From contig OX465107.1 of the NCBI GenBank assembly GCA_949987565.1, positions 11,723,721 through 11,787,720 on the forward strand: a DNA stretch of 64,000 bases, in the 5' to 3' direction. The position numbers were made by a program, and so were the translations under genes. The notes below the pieces were generated by a model that was given only the letters and a program-made list of their open reading frames with translations, was not told the DNA's origin and made no database searches. Shown one piece after another: positions 24,860 through 36,982 of the stretch; position 1 is the stretch's first letter, and every line of letters begins with the position of its first letter. The stretch is from Luidia sarsii. Its lineage: Eukaryota > Echinodermata > Asteroidea > Paxillosida > Luidiidae.

Positions 24860-27277
24860 TTTTGAGTGACGGATGGTTCCTGAAAACAGAAAGACAGGCG
24901 TTGGCGAATGCGAGTTATTGATTTTGTTTTATCTAAGTTGGGGCGGACTAATTCCGAAACAACGGTTATGGTGATGGGTTGGCTAGATTGCTCGGAGAGA
25001 TGTCAGTCTAGACGATGGTGAGCAAAGTGCGGCAACTCGTGTGCAGCCTGCCAGGCCGAATTTCTGCAAGGATTTTGGGAAGCATCCCTGCACTTCCGCA
25101 GCAAAATAGGTCCACATTTCAAGCACTACGTGTTCCAAATTACACGCGAAATCGAACATTGAACACCCGGGTCGTCTTAAGCTTGACCGATTCTACAATG
25201 TATCAGTTAATTAGACACCAAAGGCCCCTGATTAAAAACAAGTTGTGGGTCTACATTTTATGATAATGAGCTGGGCGGAGCCGTCTTTGATTGAAATAGT
25301 GCGCTGCAACCGTGCAGCTCGATCTATGACCATCATCAAGTGCGGAATCAGGTAGACAGGCTTGGCGTTAAAGCCTTTAAATTGATGATACTGCCTAATT
25401 TCTGGACATCACAGATTTGAGAAATAACTTGTTCATCAAGAAGGTTGTAAAAATGTCAGATTTTGCGTGAATTTTAATAGCTGAAAAATCTGCCGTTTTC
25501 GAGAAAAGGAGAAATTCTTGAAATTCCAAAGATCGCTCGGTTGAGTCCCTCTCACAAATACCGCCCTCTATGTCTGGAAAAGGGTAGCCTTTGATTTCGT
25601 TTCCGCCGCGGTTTTTCTCATGACATGGTCGACGGATTGGGCCAAAACCCACGCAATTGTATCATCTCATGTAATAATTATACACGTTGAGTTGACAAAG
25701 TATGGAAGCGATTCTTTGATTTAGCAAATTGCTGCGCCCTACCTTTAAAAATCATATAATTTGCAATCTATTAGTCTTTTGTTAAGCCCCGAAAGACTCC
25801 ATAAATTAAAGAGAAAATGCCTTTCTGTGTGGTATGATGATGAACTCGGGCAGCTATCTTGGCCTGATTAAGTGTGCTGCATAGGATGAAGTAAACCGAG
25901 TCAACTGATTTGGGCCCCTTTGCAAAAATCGTGACTTTGCGCCTGCGTTCTTACTTTTCATTTCTCATCCCGTGAGGTTTTCATCAGGCTGAGCAGAATG
26001 CACTGTTTCTTTTGTCAACGTTGGTTTTTGTACAATTATAATTATCGTCAAGAATACGCGGTCATACCTTGTGACCATATTCGTCTCGGAAATGAGCGCA
26101 ACCAAGGAACTCATCTTTCCGTAAACAAGTCGCCTTCACTAGCTGCACGTACCTTAATCACGTTGAGACTGAAATCTCACCAGTTTGAATAATATGGAAG
26201 GCTCCGAAAATGTACATCAAGAAGTGTTCGGCATGTCAAAGATAATTATATTTCGTGCAAATATAACCACTGTGACGGGCAGAGCGAGAGGGGGGAATTA
26301 ATGTAAAAACAAAAGAAAGGATGTTATACATTTCTTATTTTGTTTTAAAAATAAACAAGCATACATTAAAAGCTTGCGAGAGAAAAAGTTACGCGGTGTC
26401 AGACCAAGCTTTCAGATCTCCCAGGGCCGCGAGGAACGCCCCGTGTGCACGGATCTATATAGAGCTCTTCTGGCCTCGGTACCGGTCCACCGCGCGTCCT
26501 CCCCTGACCTCATCCATATAGGCCGTAGACCCACGCGCCATGTGAGGGAGGAAACACAGCGGGCCCTAGACCTTGGCCGCCGAGTCGACCAAACGCATGT
26601 GTCCCTGTACGAAGACGCGAACCTGGATTATGAGGACAGTCCCAGCATCACACCGGCACATCAGGATGCGCCACATGCGAAGTTGGTGGTTGCGGGAGTT
26701 TTTTTAACACCTTATACTGCGGGACCGCGCCGAGAAAAAAAATGGAAACGAGAAGGTGCCCCAGGATTCGAACCACGGACATACACCTTGCTAGCCGAGC
26801 GTTTGTACAACAAGGCCACTCGCATTGCCTAACACGTCCTCACTTCTAACACTTTAATAGTCCAACGGAAAACTAGGGGCTCTGCCGTTGGCGGCGGGCT
26901 TTTGGACTTGGCTGCGTTCGAGTAAAAACATCCACAAGAATAACCAAACAAATCAAATGAATTCACGTAGAATCATTTCGTCACACAGGAGTAGCGCAAT
27001 TTCGGTGGAAAATGTCCCTCGAAACTTTAGTAGCGTAGGGAATCGATCAAAAGGGAAACGTATTTCTTTTCTATTGATGTATCCTGTATGAGAACGGAGT
27101 AACCTTGTTGCTTTGATATCCAACGAGGGCGCTATTCCGACCTAACGGTCATGCTTCCGCCGGAATTATAATGGGTGCCATCCGTCACACACATGCAACA
27201 GAAATAGTCCGCGTTTGGGGGGAATTTCGGTCGCAGAGTCAATTTGGTCGATGTTGATTCCATAATATTATTAGCTA
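24860..27277. repeat. Unit 11 (2418 bp)
   Basis: Block B unit. tRNA-like module 26751-26830, B box 26764-26774. Private CAGTCTAGACG near 25006. G at 25829 shared with U12. Confidence 0.95.
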
Positions 27278-29695
27278 TTTTGAGTGACGGATGGTTCCTG
27301 AAAACAGAAAGACAGGCGTTGGCGAATGCGAGTTATTGATTTTGTTTTATCTAAGTTGGGGCGGACTAATTCCGAAACAACGGTTATGGTGATGGGTTGG
27401 CTAGATTGCTCGGAGAGATGTCAGTCGAGACGATGGTGAGCAAAGTGCGGCAACTCGTGTGCAGCCTGCCAGGCCGAATTTCTGCAAGGATTTTGGGAAG
27501 CATCCCTGCACTTCCGCAGCAAAATAGGTCCACATTTCAAGCACTACGTGTTCCAAATTACACGCGAAATCGAACATTGAACACCCGGGTCGTCTTAAGC
27601 TTGACCGATTCTACAATGTATCAGTTAATTAGACACCAAAGGCCCCTGATTAAAAACAAGTTGTGGGTCTACATTTTATGATAATGAGCTGGGCGGAGCC
27701 GTCTTTGATTGAAATAGTGCGCTGCAACCGTGCAGCTCGATCTATGACCATCATCAAGTGCGGAATCAGGTAGACAGGCTTGGCGTTAAAGCCTTTAAAT
27801 TGATGATACTGCCTAATTTCTGGACATCACAGATTTGAGAAATAACTTGTTCATCAAGAAGGTTGTAAAAATGTCAGATTTTGCGTGAATTTTAATAGCT
27901 GAAAAATCTGCCGTTTTCGAGAAAAGGAGAAATTCTTGAAATTCCAAAGATCGCTCGGTTGAGTCCCTCTCACAAATACCGCCCTCTATGTCTGGAAAAG
28001 GGTAGCCTTTGATTTCGTTTCCGCCGCGGTTTTTCTCATGACATGGTCGACGGATTGGGCCAAAACCCACGCAATTGTATCATCTCATGTAATAATTATA
28101 CACGTTGAGTTGACAAAGTATGGAAGCGATTCTTTGATTTAGCAAATTGCTGCGCCCTACCTTTAAAAATCATATAATTTGCAATCTATTAGTCTTTTGT
28201 TAAGCCCCGAAAGACTCCATAAATTAAAGAGAAAATGCCTTTCTGTGTGGTATGATGATGAACTCGGGCAGCTATCTTGGCCTGATTAAGTGTGCTGCAT
28301 AGGATGAAGTAAACCGAGTCAACTGATTTGGGCCCCTTTGCAAAAATCGTGACTTTGCGCCTGCGTTCTTACTTTTCATTTCTCATCCCGTGAGGTTTTC
28401 ATCAGGCTGAGCAGAATGCACTGTTTCTTTTGTCAACGTTGGTTTTTGTACAATTATAATTATCGTCAAGAATACGCGGTCATACCTTGTGACCATATTC
28501 GTCTCGGAAATGAGCGCAACCAAGGAACTCATCTTTCCGTAAACAAGTCGCCTTCACTAGCTGCACGTACCTTAATCACGTTGAGACTGAAATCTCACCA
28601 GTTTGAATAATATGGAAGGCTCCGAAAATGTACATCAAGAAGTGTTCGGCATGTCAAAGATAATTATATTTCGTGCAAATATAACCACTGTGACGGGCAG
28701 AGCGAGAGGGGGGAATTAATGTAAAAACAAAAGAAAGGATGTTATACATTTCTTATTTTGTTTTAAAAATAAACAAGCATACATTAAAAGCTTGCGAGAG
28801 AAAAAGTTACGCGGTGTCAGACCAAGCTTTCAGATCTCCCAGGGCCGCGAGGAACGCCCCGTGTGCACGGATCTATATAGAGCTCTTCTGGCCTCGGTAC
28901 CGGTCCACCGCGCGTCCTCCCCTGACCTCATCCATATAGGCCGTAGACCCACGCGCCATGTGAGGGAGGAAACACAGCGGGCCCTAGACCTTGGCCGCCG
29001 AGTCGACCAAACGCATGTGTCCCTGTACGAAGACGCGAACCTGGATTATGAGGACAGTCCCAGCATCACACCGGCACATCAGGATGCGCCACATGCGAAG
29101 TTGGTGGTTGCGGGAGTTTTTTTAACACCTTATACTGCGGGACCGCGCCGAGAAAAAAAATGGAAACGAGAAGGTGCCCCAGGATTCGAACCACGGACAT
29201 ACACCTTGCTAGCCGAGCGTTTGTACAACAAGGCCACTCGCATTGCCTAACACGTCCTCACTTCTAACACTTTAATAGTCCAACGGAAAACTAGGGGCTC
29301 TGCCGTTGGCGGCGGGCTTTTGGACTTGGCTGCGTTCGAGTAAAAACATCCACAAGAATAACCAAACAAATCAAATGAATTCACGTAGAATCATTTCGTC
29401 ACACAGGAGTAGCGCAATTTCGGTGGAAAATGTCCCTCGAAACTTTAGTAGCGTAGGGAATCGATCAAAAGGGAAACGTATTTCTTTTCTATTGATGTAT
29501 CCTGTATGAGAACGGAGTAACCTTGTTGCTTTGATATCCAACGAGGGCGCTATTCCGACCTAACGGTCATGCTTCCGCCGGAATTATAATGGGTGCCATC
29601 CGTCACACACATGCAACAGAAATAGTCCGCGTTTGGGGGGAATTTCGGTCGCAGAGTCAATTTGGTCGATGTTGATTCCATAATATTATTAGCTA
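27278..29695. repeat. Unit 12 (2418 bp)
   Basis: Block B unit. tRNA-like module 29169-29248, B box 29182-29192. It carries both the C at 28427 and the G at 28247, so it is very close to U11 without that unit's private T. Confidence 0.95.
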
Positions 29696-32113
29696 TTTTG
29701 AGTGACGGATGGTTCCTGAAAACAGAAAGACAGGCGTTGGCGAATGCGAGTTATTGATTTTGTTTTATCTAAGTTGGGGCGGACTAATTCCGAAACAACG
29801 GTTATGGTGATGGGTTGGCTAGATTGCTCGGAGAGATGTCAGTCGAGACGATGGTGAGCAAAGTGCGGCAACTCGTGTGCAGCCTGCCAGGCCGAATTTC
29901 TGCAAGGATTTTGGGAAGCATCCCTGCACTTCCGCAGCAAAATAGGTCCACATTTCAAGCACTACGTGTTCCAAATTACACGCGAAATCGAACATTGAAC
30001 ACCCGGGTCGTCTTAAGCTTGACCGATTCTACAATGTATCAGTTAATTAGACACCAAAGGCCCCTGATTAAAAACAAGTTGTGGGTCTACATTTTATGAT
30101 AATGAGCTGGGCGGAGCCGTCTTTGATTGAAATAGTGCGCTGCAACCGTGCAGCTCGATCTATGACCATCATCAAGTGCGGAATCAGGTAGACAGGCTTG
30201 GCGTTAAAGCCTTTAAATTGATGATACTGCCTAATTTCTGGACATCACAGATTTGAGAAATAACTTGTTCATCAAGAAGGTTGTAAAAATGTCAGATTTT
30301 GCGTGAATTTTAATAGCTGAAAAATCTGCCGTTTTCGAGAAAAGGAGAAATTCTTGAAATTCCAAAGATCGCTCGGTTGAGTCCCTCTCACAAATACCGC
30401 CCTCTATGTCTGGAAAAGGGTAGCCTTTGATTTCGTTTCCGCCGCGGTTTTTCTCATGACATGGTCGACGGATTGGGCCAAAACCCACGCAATTGTATCA
30501 TCTCATGTAATAATTATACACGTTGAGTTGACAAAGTATGGAAGCGATTCTTTGATTTAGCAAATTGCTGCGCCCTACCTTTAAAAATCATATAATTTGC
30601 AATCTATTAGTCTTTTGTTAAGCCCCGAAAGACTCCATAAATTAAAGAGAAAATGCCTTTCTGTATGGTATGATGATGAACTCGGGCAGCTATCTTGGCC
30701 TGATTAAGTGTGCTGCATAGGATGAAGTAAACCGAGTCAACTGATTTGGGCCCCTTTGCAAAAATCGTGACTTTGCGCCTGCGTTCTTACTTTTCATTTC
30801 TCATCCCGTGAGGTTTTCATCAGGCTGAGCAGAATGCACTGTTTCTTTTGTCAACGTTGGTTTTTGTACAATTATAATTATCGTCAAGAATACGCGGTCA
30901 TACCTTGTGACCATATTCGTCTCGGAAATGAGCGCAACCAAGGAACTCATCTTTCCGTAAACAAGTCGCCTTCACTAGCTGCACGTACCTTAATCACGTT
31001 GAGACTGAAATCTCACCAGTTTGAATAATATGGAAGGCTCCGAAAATGTACATCAAGAAGTGTTCGGCATGTCAAAGATAATTATATTTCGTGCAAATAT
31101 AACCACTGTGACGGGCAGAGCGAGAGGGGGGAATTAATGTAAAAACAAAAGAAAGGATGTTATACATTTCTTATTTTGTTTTAAAAATAAACAAGCATAC
31201 ATTAAAAGCTTGCGAGAGAAAAAGTTACGCGGTGTCAGACCAAGCTTTCAGATCTCCCAGGGCCGCGAGGAACGCCCCGTGTGCACGGATCTATATAGAG
31301 CTCTTCTGGCCTCGGTACCGGTCCACCGCGCGTCCTCCCCTGACCTCATCCATATAGGCCGTAGACCCACGCGCCATGTGAGGGAGGAAACACAGCGGGC
31401 CCTAGACCTTGGCCGCCGAGTCGACCAAACGCATGTGTCCCTGTACGAAGACGCGAACCTGGATTATGAGGACAGTCCCAGCATCACACCGGCACATCAG
31501 GATGCGCCACATGCGAAGTTGGTGGTTGCGGGAGTTTTTTTAACACCTTATACTGCGGGACCGCGCCGAGAAAAAAAATGGAAACGAGAAGGTGCCCCAG
31601 GATTCGAACCACGGACATACACCTTGCTAGCCGAGCGTTTGTACAACAAGGCCACTCGCATTGCCTAACACGTCCTCACTTCTAACACTTTAATAGTCCA
31701 ACGGAAAACTAGGGGCTCTGCCGTTGGCGGCGGGCTTTTGGACTTGGCTGCGTTCGAGTAAAAACATCCACAAGAATAACCAAACAAATCAAATGAATTC
31801 ACGTAGAATCATTTCGTCACACAGGAGTAGCGCAATTTCGGTGGAAAATGTCCCTCGAAACTTTAGTAGCGTAGGGAATCGATCAAAAGGGAAACGTATT
31901 TCTTTTCTATTGATGTATCCTGTATGAGAACGGAGTAACCTTGTTGCTTTGATATCCAACGAGGGCGCTATTCCGACCTAACGGTCATGCTTCCGCCGGA
32001 ATTATAATGGGTGCCATCCGTCACACACATGCAACAGAAATAGTCCGCGTTTGGGGGGAATTTCGGTCGCAGAGTCAATTTGGTCGATGTTGATTCCATA
32101 ATATTATTAGCTA
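29696..32113. repeat. Unit 13 (2418 bp)
   Basis: Last complete block B unit. tRNA-like module 31587-31666, B box 31600-31610. C at 30845 present, U11/U12-specific G absent. Confidence 0.95.
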
Positions 32114-34555
32114 TTTTGAGTGACGGATGGTTCCTGAAAACAGAAAGACAGGCGTTGGCGAATGCGAGTTATTGATTTTGTTTTATCTAAGTTGGGGCGG
32201 ACTAATTCCGAAACAACGGTTATGGTGATGGGTTGGCTAGATTGCTCGGAGAGATGTCAGTCGAGACGATGGTGAGCAAAGTGCGGCAACTCGTGTGCAG
32301 CCTGCCAGGCCGAATTTCTGCAAGGATTTTGGGAAGCATCCCTGCACTTCCGCAGCAAAATAGGTCCACATTTCAAGCACTACGTGTTCCAAATTACACG
32401 CGAAATCGAACATTGAACACCCGGGTCGTCTTAAGCTTGACCGATTCTACAATGTATCAGTTAATTAGACACCAAAGGCCCCTGATTAAAAACAAGTTGT
32501 GGGTCTACATTTTATGATAATGAGCTGGGCGGAGCCGTCTTTGATTGAAATAGTGCGCTGCAACCGTGCAGCTCGATCTATGACCATCATCAAGTGCGGA
32601 ATCAGGTAGACAGGCTTGGCGTTAAAGCCTTTAAATTGATGATACTGCCTAATTTCTGGACATCACAGATTTGAGAAATAACTTGTTCATCAAGAAGACT
32701 TGCTCATCAAGAAGGTTGTAAAAATGTCAGATTTTGAGTGAATTTTAAGAGCTGAAAAATCTGCCGTTTTCGAGAAAAGGAGAAATTCTTGAAATTCCAA
32801 AGATCGCTCGGTTGAGTCCCTCTCACAAATACCGCCCTCTATGTCTTGAAAAGGGTAGCTTTTGATTTCGTTTCCGCCGCGGTTTTTCTCATGACATGCG
32901 CTATGGTCGACGGATTGGGCCAAAACCCACGCAATTGTATCATCTCATGTAATAATTATACACGTTGAGTTGACAAAGTATGGAAGCGATTCTTTGATTT
33001 AGCAAATTGCTGCGCCCTACCTTTAAAAATCATATAATTTGCAATCTATTAGTCTTTTGTTAAGCCCCGAAAGACTCCATAAATTAAAGAGAAAATGCCT
33101 TTCTGTATGGTATGATGATGAACTCGGGCAGCTATCTTGGCCTGATTAAGTGTGCTGCATAGGATGAAGTAAACCGAGTCAACTCATTTGGGCCCCTTTG
33201 CAAAAATCGTGACTTTGCGCCTGCGTTCTTACTTTTCATTTCTCATCCCGTGAGGTTTTCATCAGGCTGAGCAGAATGCACTGTTTGTTTTGTCAACGTT
33301 GGTTTTTGTACAATTATAATTATCAACAAGAATACGCGGTCATACCTTGTGACCATATTCGTCTCGGAAATGAGCGCAACCAAGGAACTCATCTTTCCGT
33401 AAACAAGTCGCCTTCACTAGCTGCACGTACCTTAATCACGTTGAGACTGAAATCTCACCAGTTTGAATAATATGGAAGGCTCCGAAAATGTACATTAAGA
33501 AGTGTTCGGCATGTCAAAGATAATTATATTTCGTGCAAATATAACCACTGTGACGGGCAGAGCGAGAGGGGGGAATTAATGTAAAAACAAAAGAAAGGAT
33601 GTTATACATTTCTTATTTTGTTTTAAAAATAAACAAGCATACATTAAAAGCTTGCGAGAGAAAAAGTTACGCGGTGTCAGACCAAGCTTTCAGATCTCCC
33701 AGGGCCGCGAGGAACGCCCCGTGTGCACGGATCTATATAGAGCTCTTCTGGCCTCGGTACCGGTCCATCGCGCGTCCTCCCCTGACCTCATCCATATAGG
33801 CCGTAGACCCACGCGCCATGTGAGGGAGGAAACACAGCGGGCCCTAGACCTTGGCCGCCGAGTCGACCAAACGCATGTGTCCCTGTACGAAGACGCGAAC
33901 CTGGATTATGAGGACAGTCCCAGCATCACACCGGCACATCAGGATGCGCCACATGCGAAGTTGGTGGTTGCGGGAGTTTTTTTAACACCTTATACTGCGG
34001 GACCGCGCCGAGAAAAAAAATGGAAACGAGAAGGTGCCCCAGGATTCGAACCACGGACATACACCTTGCTAGCCGAGCGTTTGTACAACAAGGCCACTCG
34101 CATTGCCTAACACGTCCTCACTTCTAACACTTTAATAGTCCAACGGAAAACTAGGGGCTCTGCCGTTGGCGGAGGGCTTTTGGACTTGGCTGCGTTCGAG
34201 TAAAAACATCCACAAGAATAACCAAACAAATCAAATGAATTCACGTAGAATCATTTCGTCACACAGGAGTAGCGCAATTTCGGTGGAAAATGTCCCTCGA
34301 AACTTTAGTAGCGTAGGGAATCGATCAAAAGGGAAACGTATTTCTTTTCTATTGATGTATCCTGTATGAGAACGGAGTAACCTTGTTGCTTTGATATCCA
34401 ACGAGGGCGCTATTCCGACCTAACGGTCATGCTTCCGCCGGAATTATAATGGGTGCCATCCGTCACACACATGCAACAGAAATAGTCCGCGTTTGGGGGG
34501 AATTTCGGTCGCAGAGTCAATTTGGTCGATGTTGATTCCATAATATTATTAGCTA
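32114..34555. repeat. Unit 14 (2442 bp), B/C hybrid unit with 17-bp duplication
   Basis: Left end is B-type (TTACACGCG near 32393, GATACTGCC at 32641). After 32714 it is C-type and has regained the 7 bp lost in B. A 17-bp tandem duplication sits exactly at the switch: 32681-32697 carries the B base T in TTGTTC, and 32698-32714 carries the A/C base C in TTGCTC. tRNA-like module 34029-34108, B box 34042-34052. Confidence 0.95.
32681..32714. repeat. 17-bp tandem duplication at the B/C junction
   Basis: Two consecutive copies, 32681-32697 and 32698-32714, differ only by the diagnostic T/C base of the two blocks. All other units have a single copy. This is the footprint of the exchange that joined the two subfamilies. 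Confidence 0.9.
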
Positions 34556-36982
34556 TTTTGAGTGACGGATGGTTCCTGAAAACAGAAAGACAGGCGTTGG
34601 CGAATGCGAGTTATTGATTTTGTTTTATCTAAGTTGGGGCGGACTAATTCCGAAACAACGGTTATGGTGATGGGTTGGCTAGATTGCTCGGAGAGATGTC
34701 AGTCGAGACGATGGTGAGCAAAGTGCGGCAACTCGTGTGCAGCCTGCCAGGCCGAATTTCTGCAAGGATTTTGGGAAGCATCCCTGCACTTCCGCAGCAA
34801 AATAGGTCCACATTTCAAGCACTACGTGTTCCAAATTAAACGCGAAATCGAACATTGAACACCCGGGTCGTCTTAAGCTTGACCGATTCTACAATGTATC
34901 AGTTAATTAGACTCCAAAGGCCCCTGATTAAAAACAAGTTGTGGGTCTACATTTTATGATAATGAGCTGGGCGGAGCCGTCTTTGATTGAAATAGTGCGC
35001 TGCAACCGTGCAGCTCGATCTATGACCATCATCAAGTGCGGAATCAGGTAGACAGGCTTGGCGTTAAAGCCTTTAAATTGATGAAACTGCCTAATTTCTG
35101 GACATCACAGATTTGAGAAATAACTTGCTCATCAAGAAGGTTGTAAAAATGTCAGATTTTGAGTGAATTTTAAGAGCTGAAAAATCTGCCGTTTTCGAGA
35201 AAAGGAGAAATTCTTGAAATTCCAAAGATCGCTCGGTTGAGTCCCTCTCACAAATACCGCCCTCTATGTCTTGAAAAGGGTAGCTTTTGATTTCGTTTCC
35301 GCCGCGGTTTTTCTCATGACATGCGCTATGGTCGACGGATTGGGCCAAAACCCACGCAATTGTATCATCTCATGTAATAATTATACACGTTGAGTTGACA
35401 AAGTATGGAAGCGATTCTTTGATTTAGCAAATTGCTGCGCCCTACCTTTAAAAATCATATAATTTGCAATCTATTAGTCTTTTGTTAAGCCCCGAAAGAC
35501 TCCATAAATTAAAGAGAAAATGCCTTTCTGTATGGTATGATGATGAACTCGGGCAGCTATCTTGGCCTGATTAAGTGTGCTGCATAGGATGAAGTAAACC
35601 GAGTCAACTCATTTGGGCCCCTTTGCAAAAATCGTGACTTTGCGCCTGCGTTCTTACTTTTCATTTCTCATCCCGTGAGGTTTTCATCAGGCTGAGCAGA
35701 ATGCACTGTTTGTTTTGTCAACGTTGGTTTTTGTACAATTATAATTATCGTCAAGAATACGCGGTCATACCTTGTGACCATATTCGTCTCGGAAATGAGC
35801 GCAACCAAGGAACTCATCTTTCCGTAAACAAGTTGCCTTCACTAGCTGCACGTACCTTAATCACGTTGAGACTGAACTCTCACCAGATTGAATAATATGG
35901 AAGGCTCCGAAAATGTACATCAAGAAGTGTTCGGCATGTCAAAGATAATTATATTTCGTGCAAATATAACCACTGTGACAGGCAGAGCGAGAGGGGGGAA
36001 TTAATGTAAAAACAAAAGAAAGGATGTTATACATTTCTTATTTTGTTTTAAAAATAAACAAGCATACATTAAAAGCTTGCGAGAGAAAAAGTTACGCGGT
36101 GTCAGACCAAGCTTTCAGATCTCCCAGGGCCGCGAGGAACGCCCCGTGTGCACGGATTTATATAGAGCTCTTCTGGCCTCGGTACCGGTCCACCGCGCGT
36201 CCTCCCCTGACCTCATCCGTATAGGCCGTATAGACCCTCGCGCCATGTGAGGGAGGAAACACAGCGGGCCCTAGACCTTGGCCGCCGAGTCGACCAAACG
36301 CATGTGTCCCTGTACGAAGACGCGAACCTGGATTATGAGGACAGTCCCAGCATCACACCGGCACATCAGGATGCGCCACATGCGAAGTTGGTGGTTGCGG
36401 GAGTTTTTTTAACACCTTATACTGCGGGACCGCGCCGAGAAAAAAAATGGAAACGAGAAGGTGCCCCAGGATTCGAACCACGGACATACACCTTGCTAGC
36501 CGAGCGTTTGTACAACAAGGCCACTCGCATTGCCTAACACGTCCTCACTTCTAAAACTTTAATAGTCCAACGGAAAACTAGGGGCTCTGCCGTTGGTGGC
36601 GGGCTTTTGGACTTGGCTGCGTTCGAGTAAAAACATCAACAAGAATAACCAAACAAATCAAATGAATTCACGTAGAATCATTTCGTCACACAGGAGTATC
36701 GCAATTTCGGTGGAAAATGTCCCTCGAAACTTTAGTAGCGGTGGGAATCGATCAAAAGGGAAACGTATTTCTTTTCTATTGATGTATCCTGTATGAGAAC
36801 GGAGTAACCTTGTTGCTTTGATATCCAACGAGGGCGCTATTCCGACCTAACGGTCATGCTTCCGCCTGAATTATAATGGGTGCCATCCGTCACACACATG
36901 CAACAGAAATAGTCTGCGTTTGGGGGGAATTTCGGTCGCAGAGCCAATTTGGTCGATGTTGATTCCATAATATTATTAGCTA
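34556..36982. repeat. Unit 15 (2427 bp)
   Basis: Block C unit with a 2-bp TA insertion at GCCGTATAGACCC near 36228, which shifts the frame of the GC-rich open segment. tRNA-like module 36456-36535, B box 36469-36479. Many private changes (CAGATTG near 35883, GACAGGCAG near 35977, GGATTTATA near 36155, GCCTGAATT near 36865). Confidence 0.95.

Larger units (their letters stand above)
12200..32690. repeat. Array block B (homogenised 2418-2419-bp units, U6-U14 left part)
   Basis: Eight complete units (U6-U13) and the first part of U14 share a 7-bp deletion (first at about 13535), GATGATACTGCC, TTGTTCATCAAG and TCAACTGATTTGGG. Units are nearly identical by eye. Newer mutations occupy contiguous runs of units: a C for A at about 17889 continues to U14; a C for G at 23591, 26009, 28427 and 30845; a G for A at 25829 and 28247; a G for A at 18125 and 20543. 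This nesting is what recent local amplification by unequal exchange leaves behind. Confidence 0.9.
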
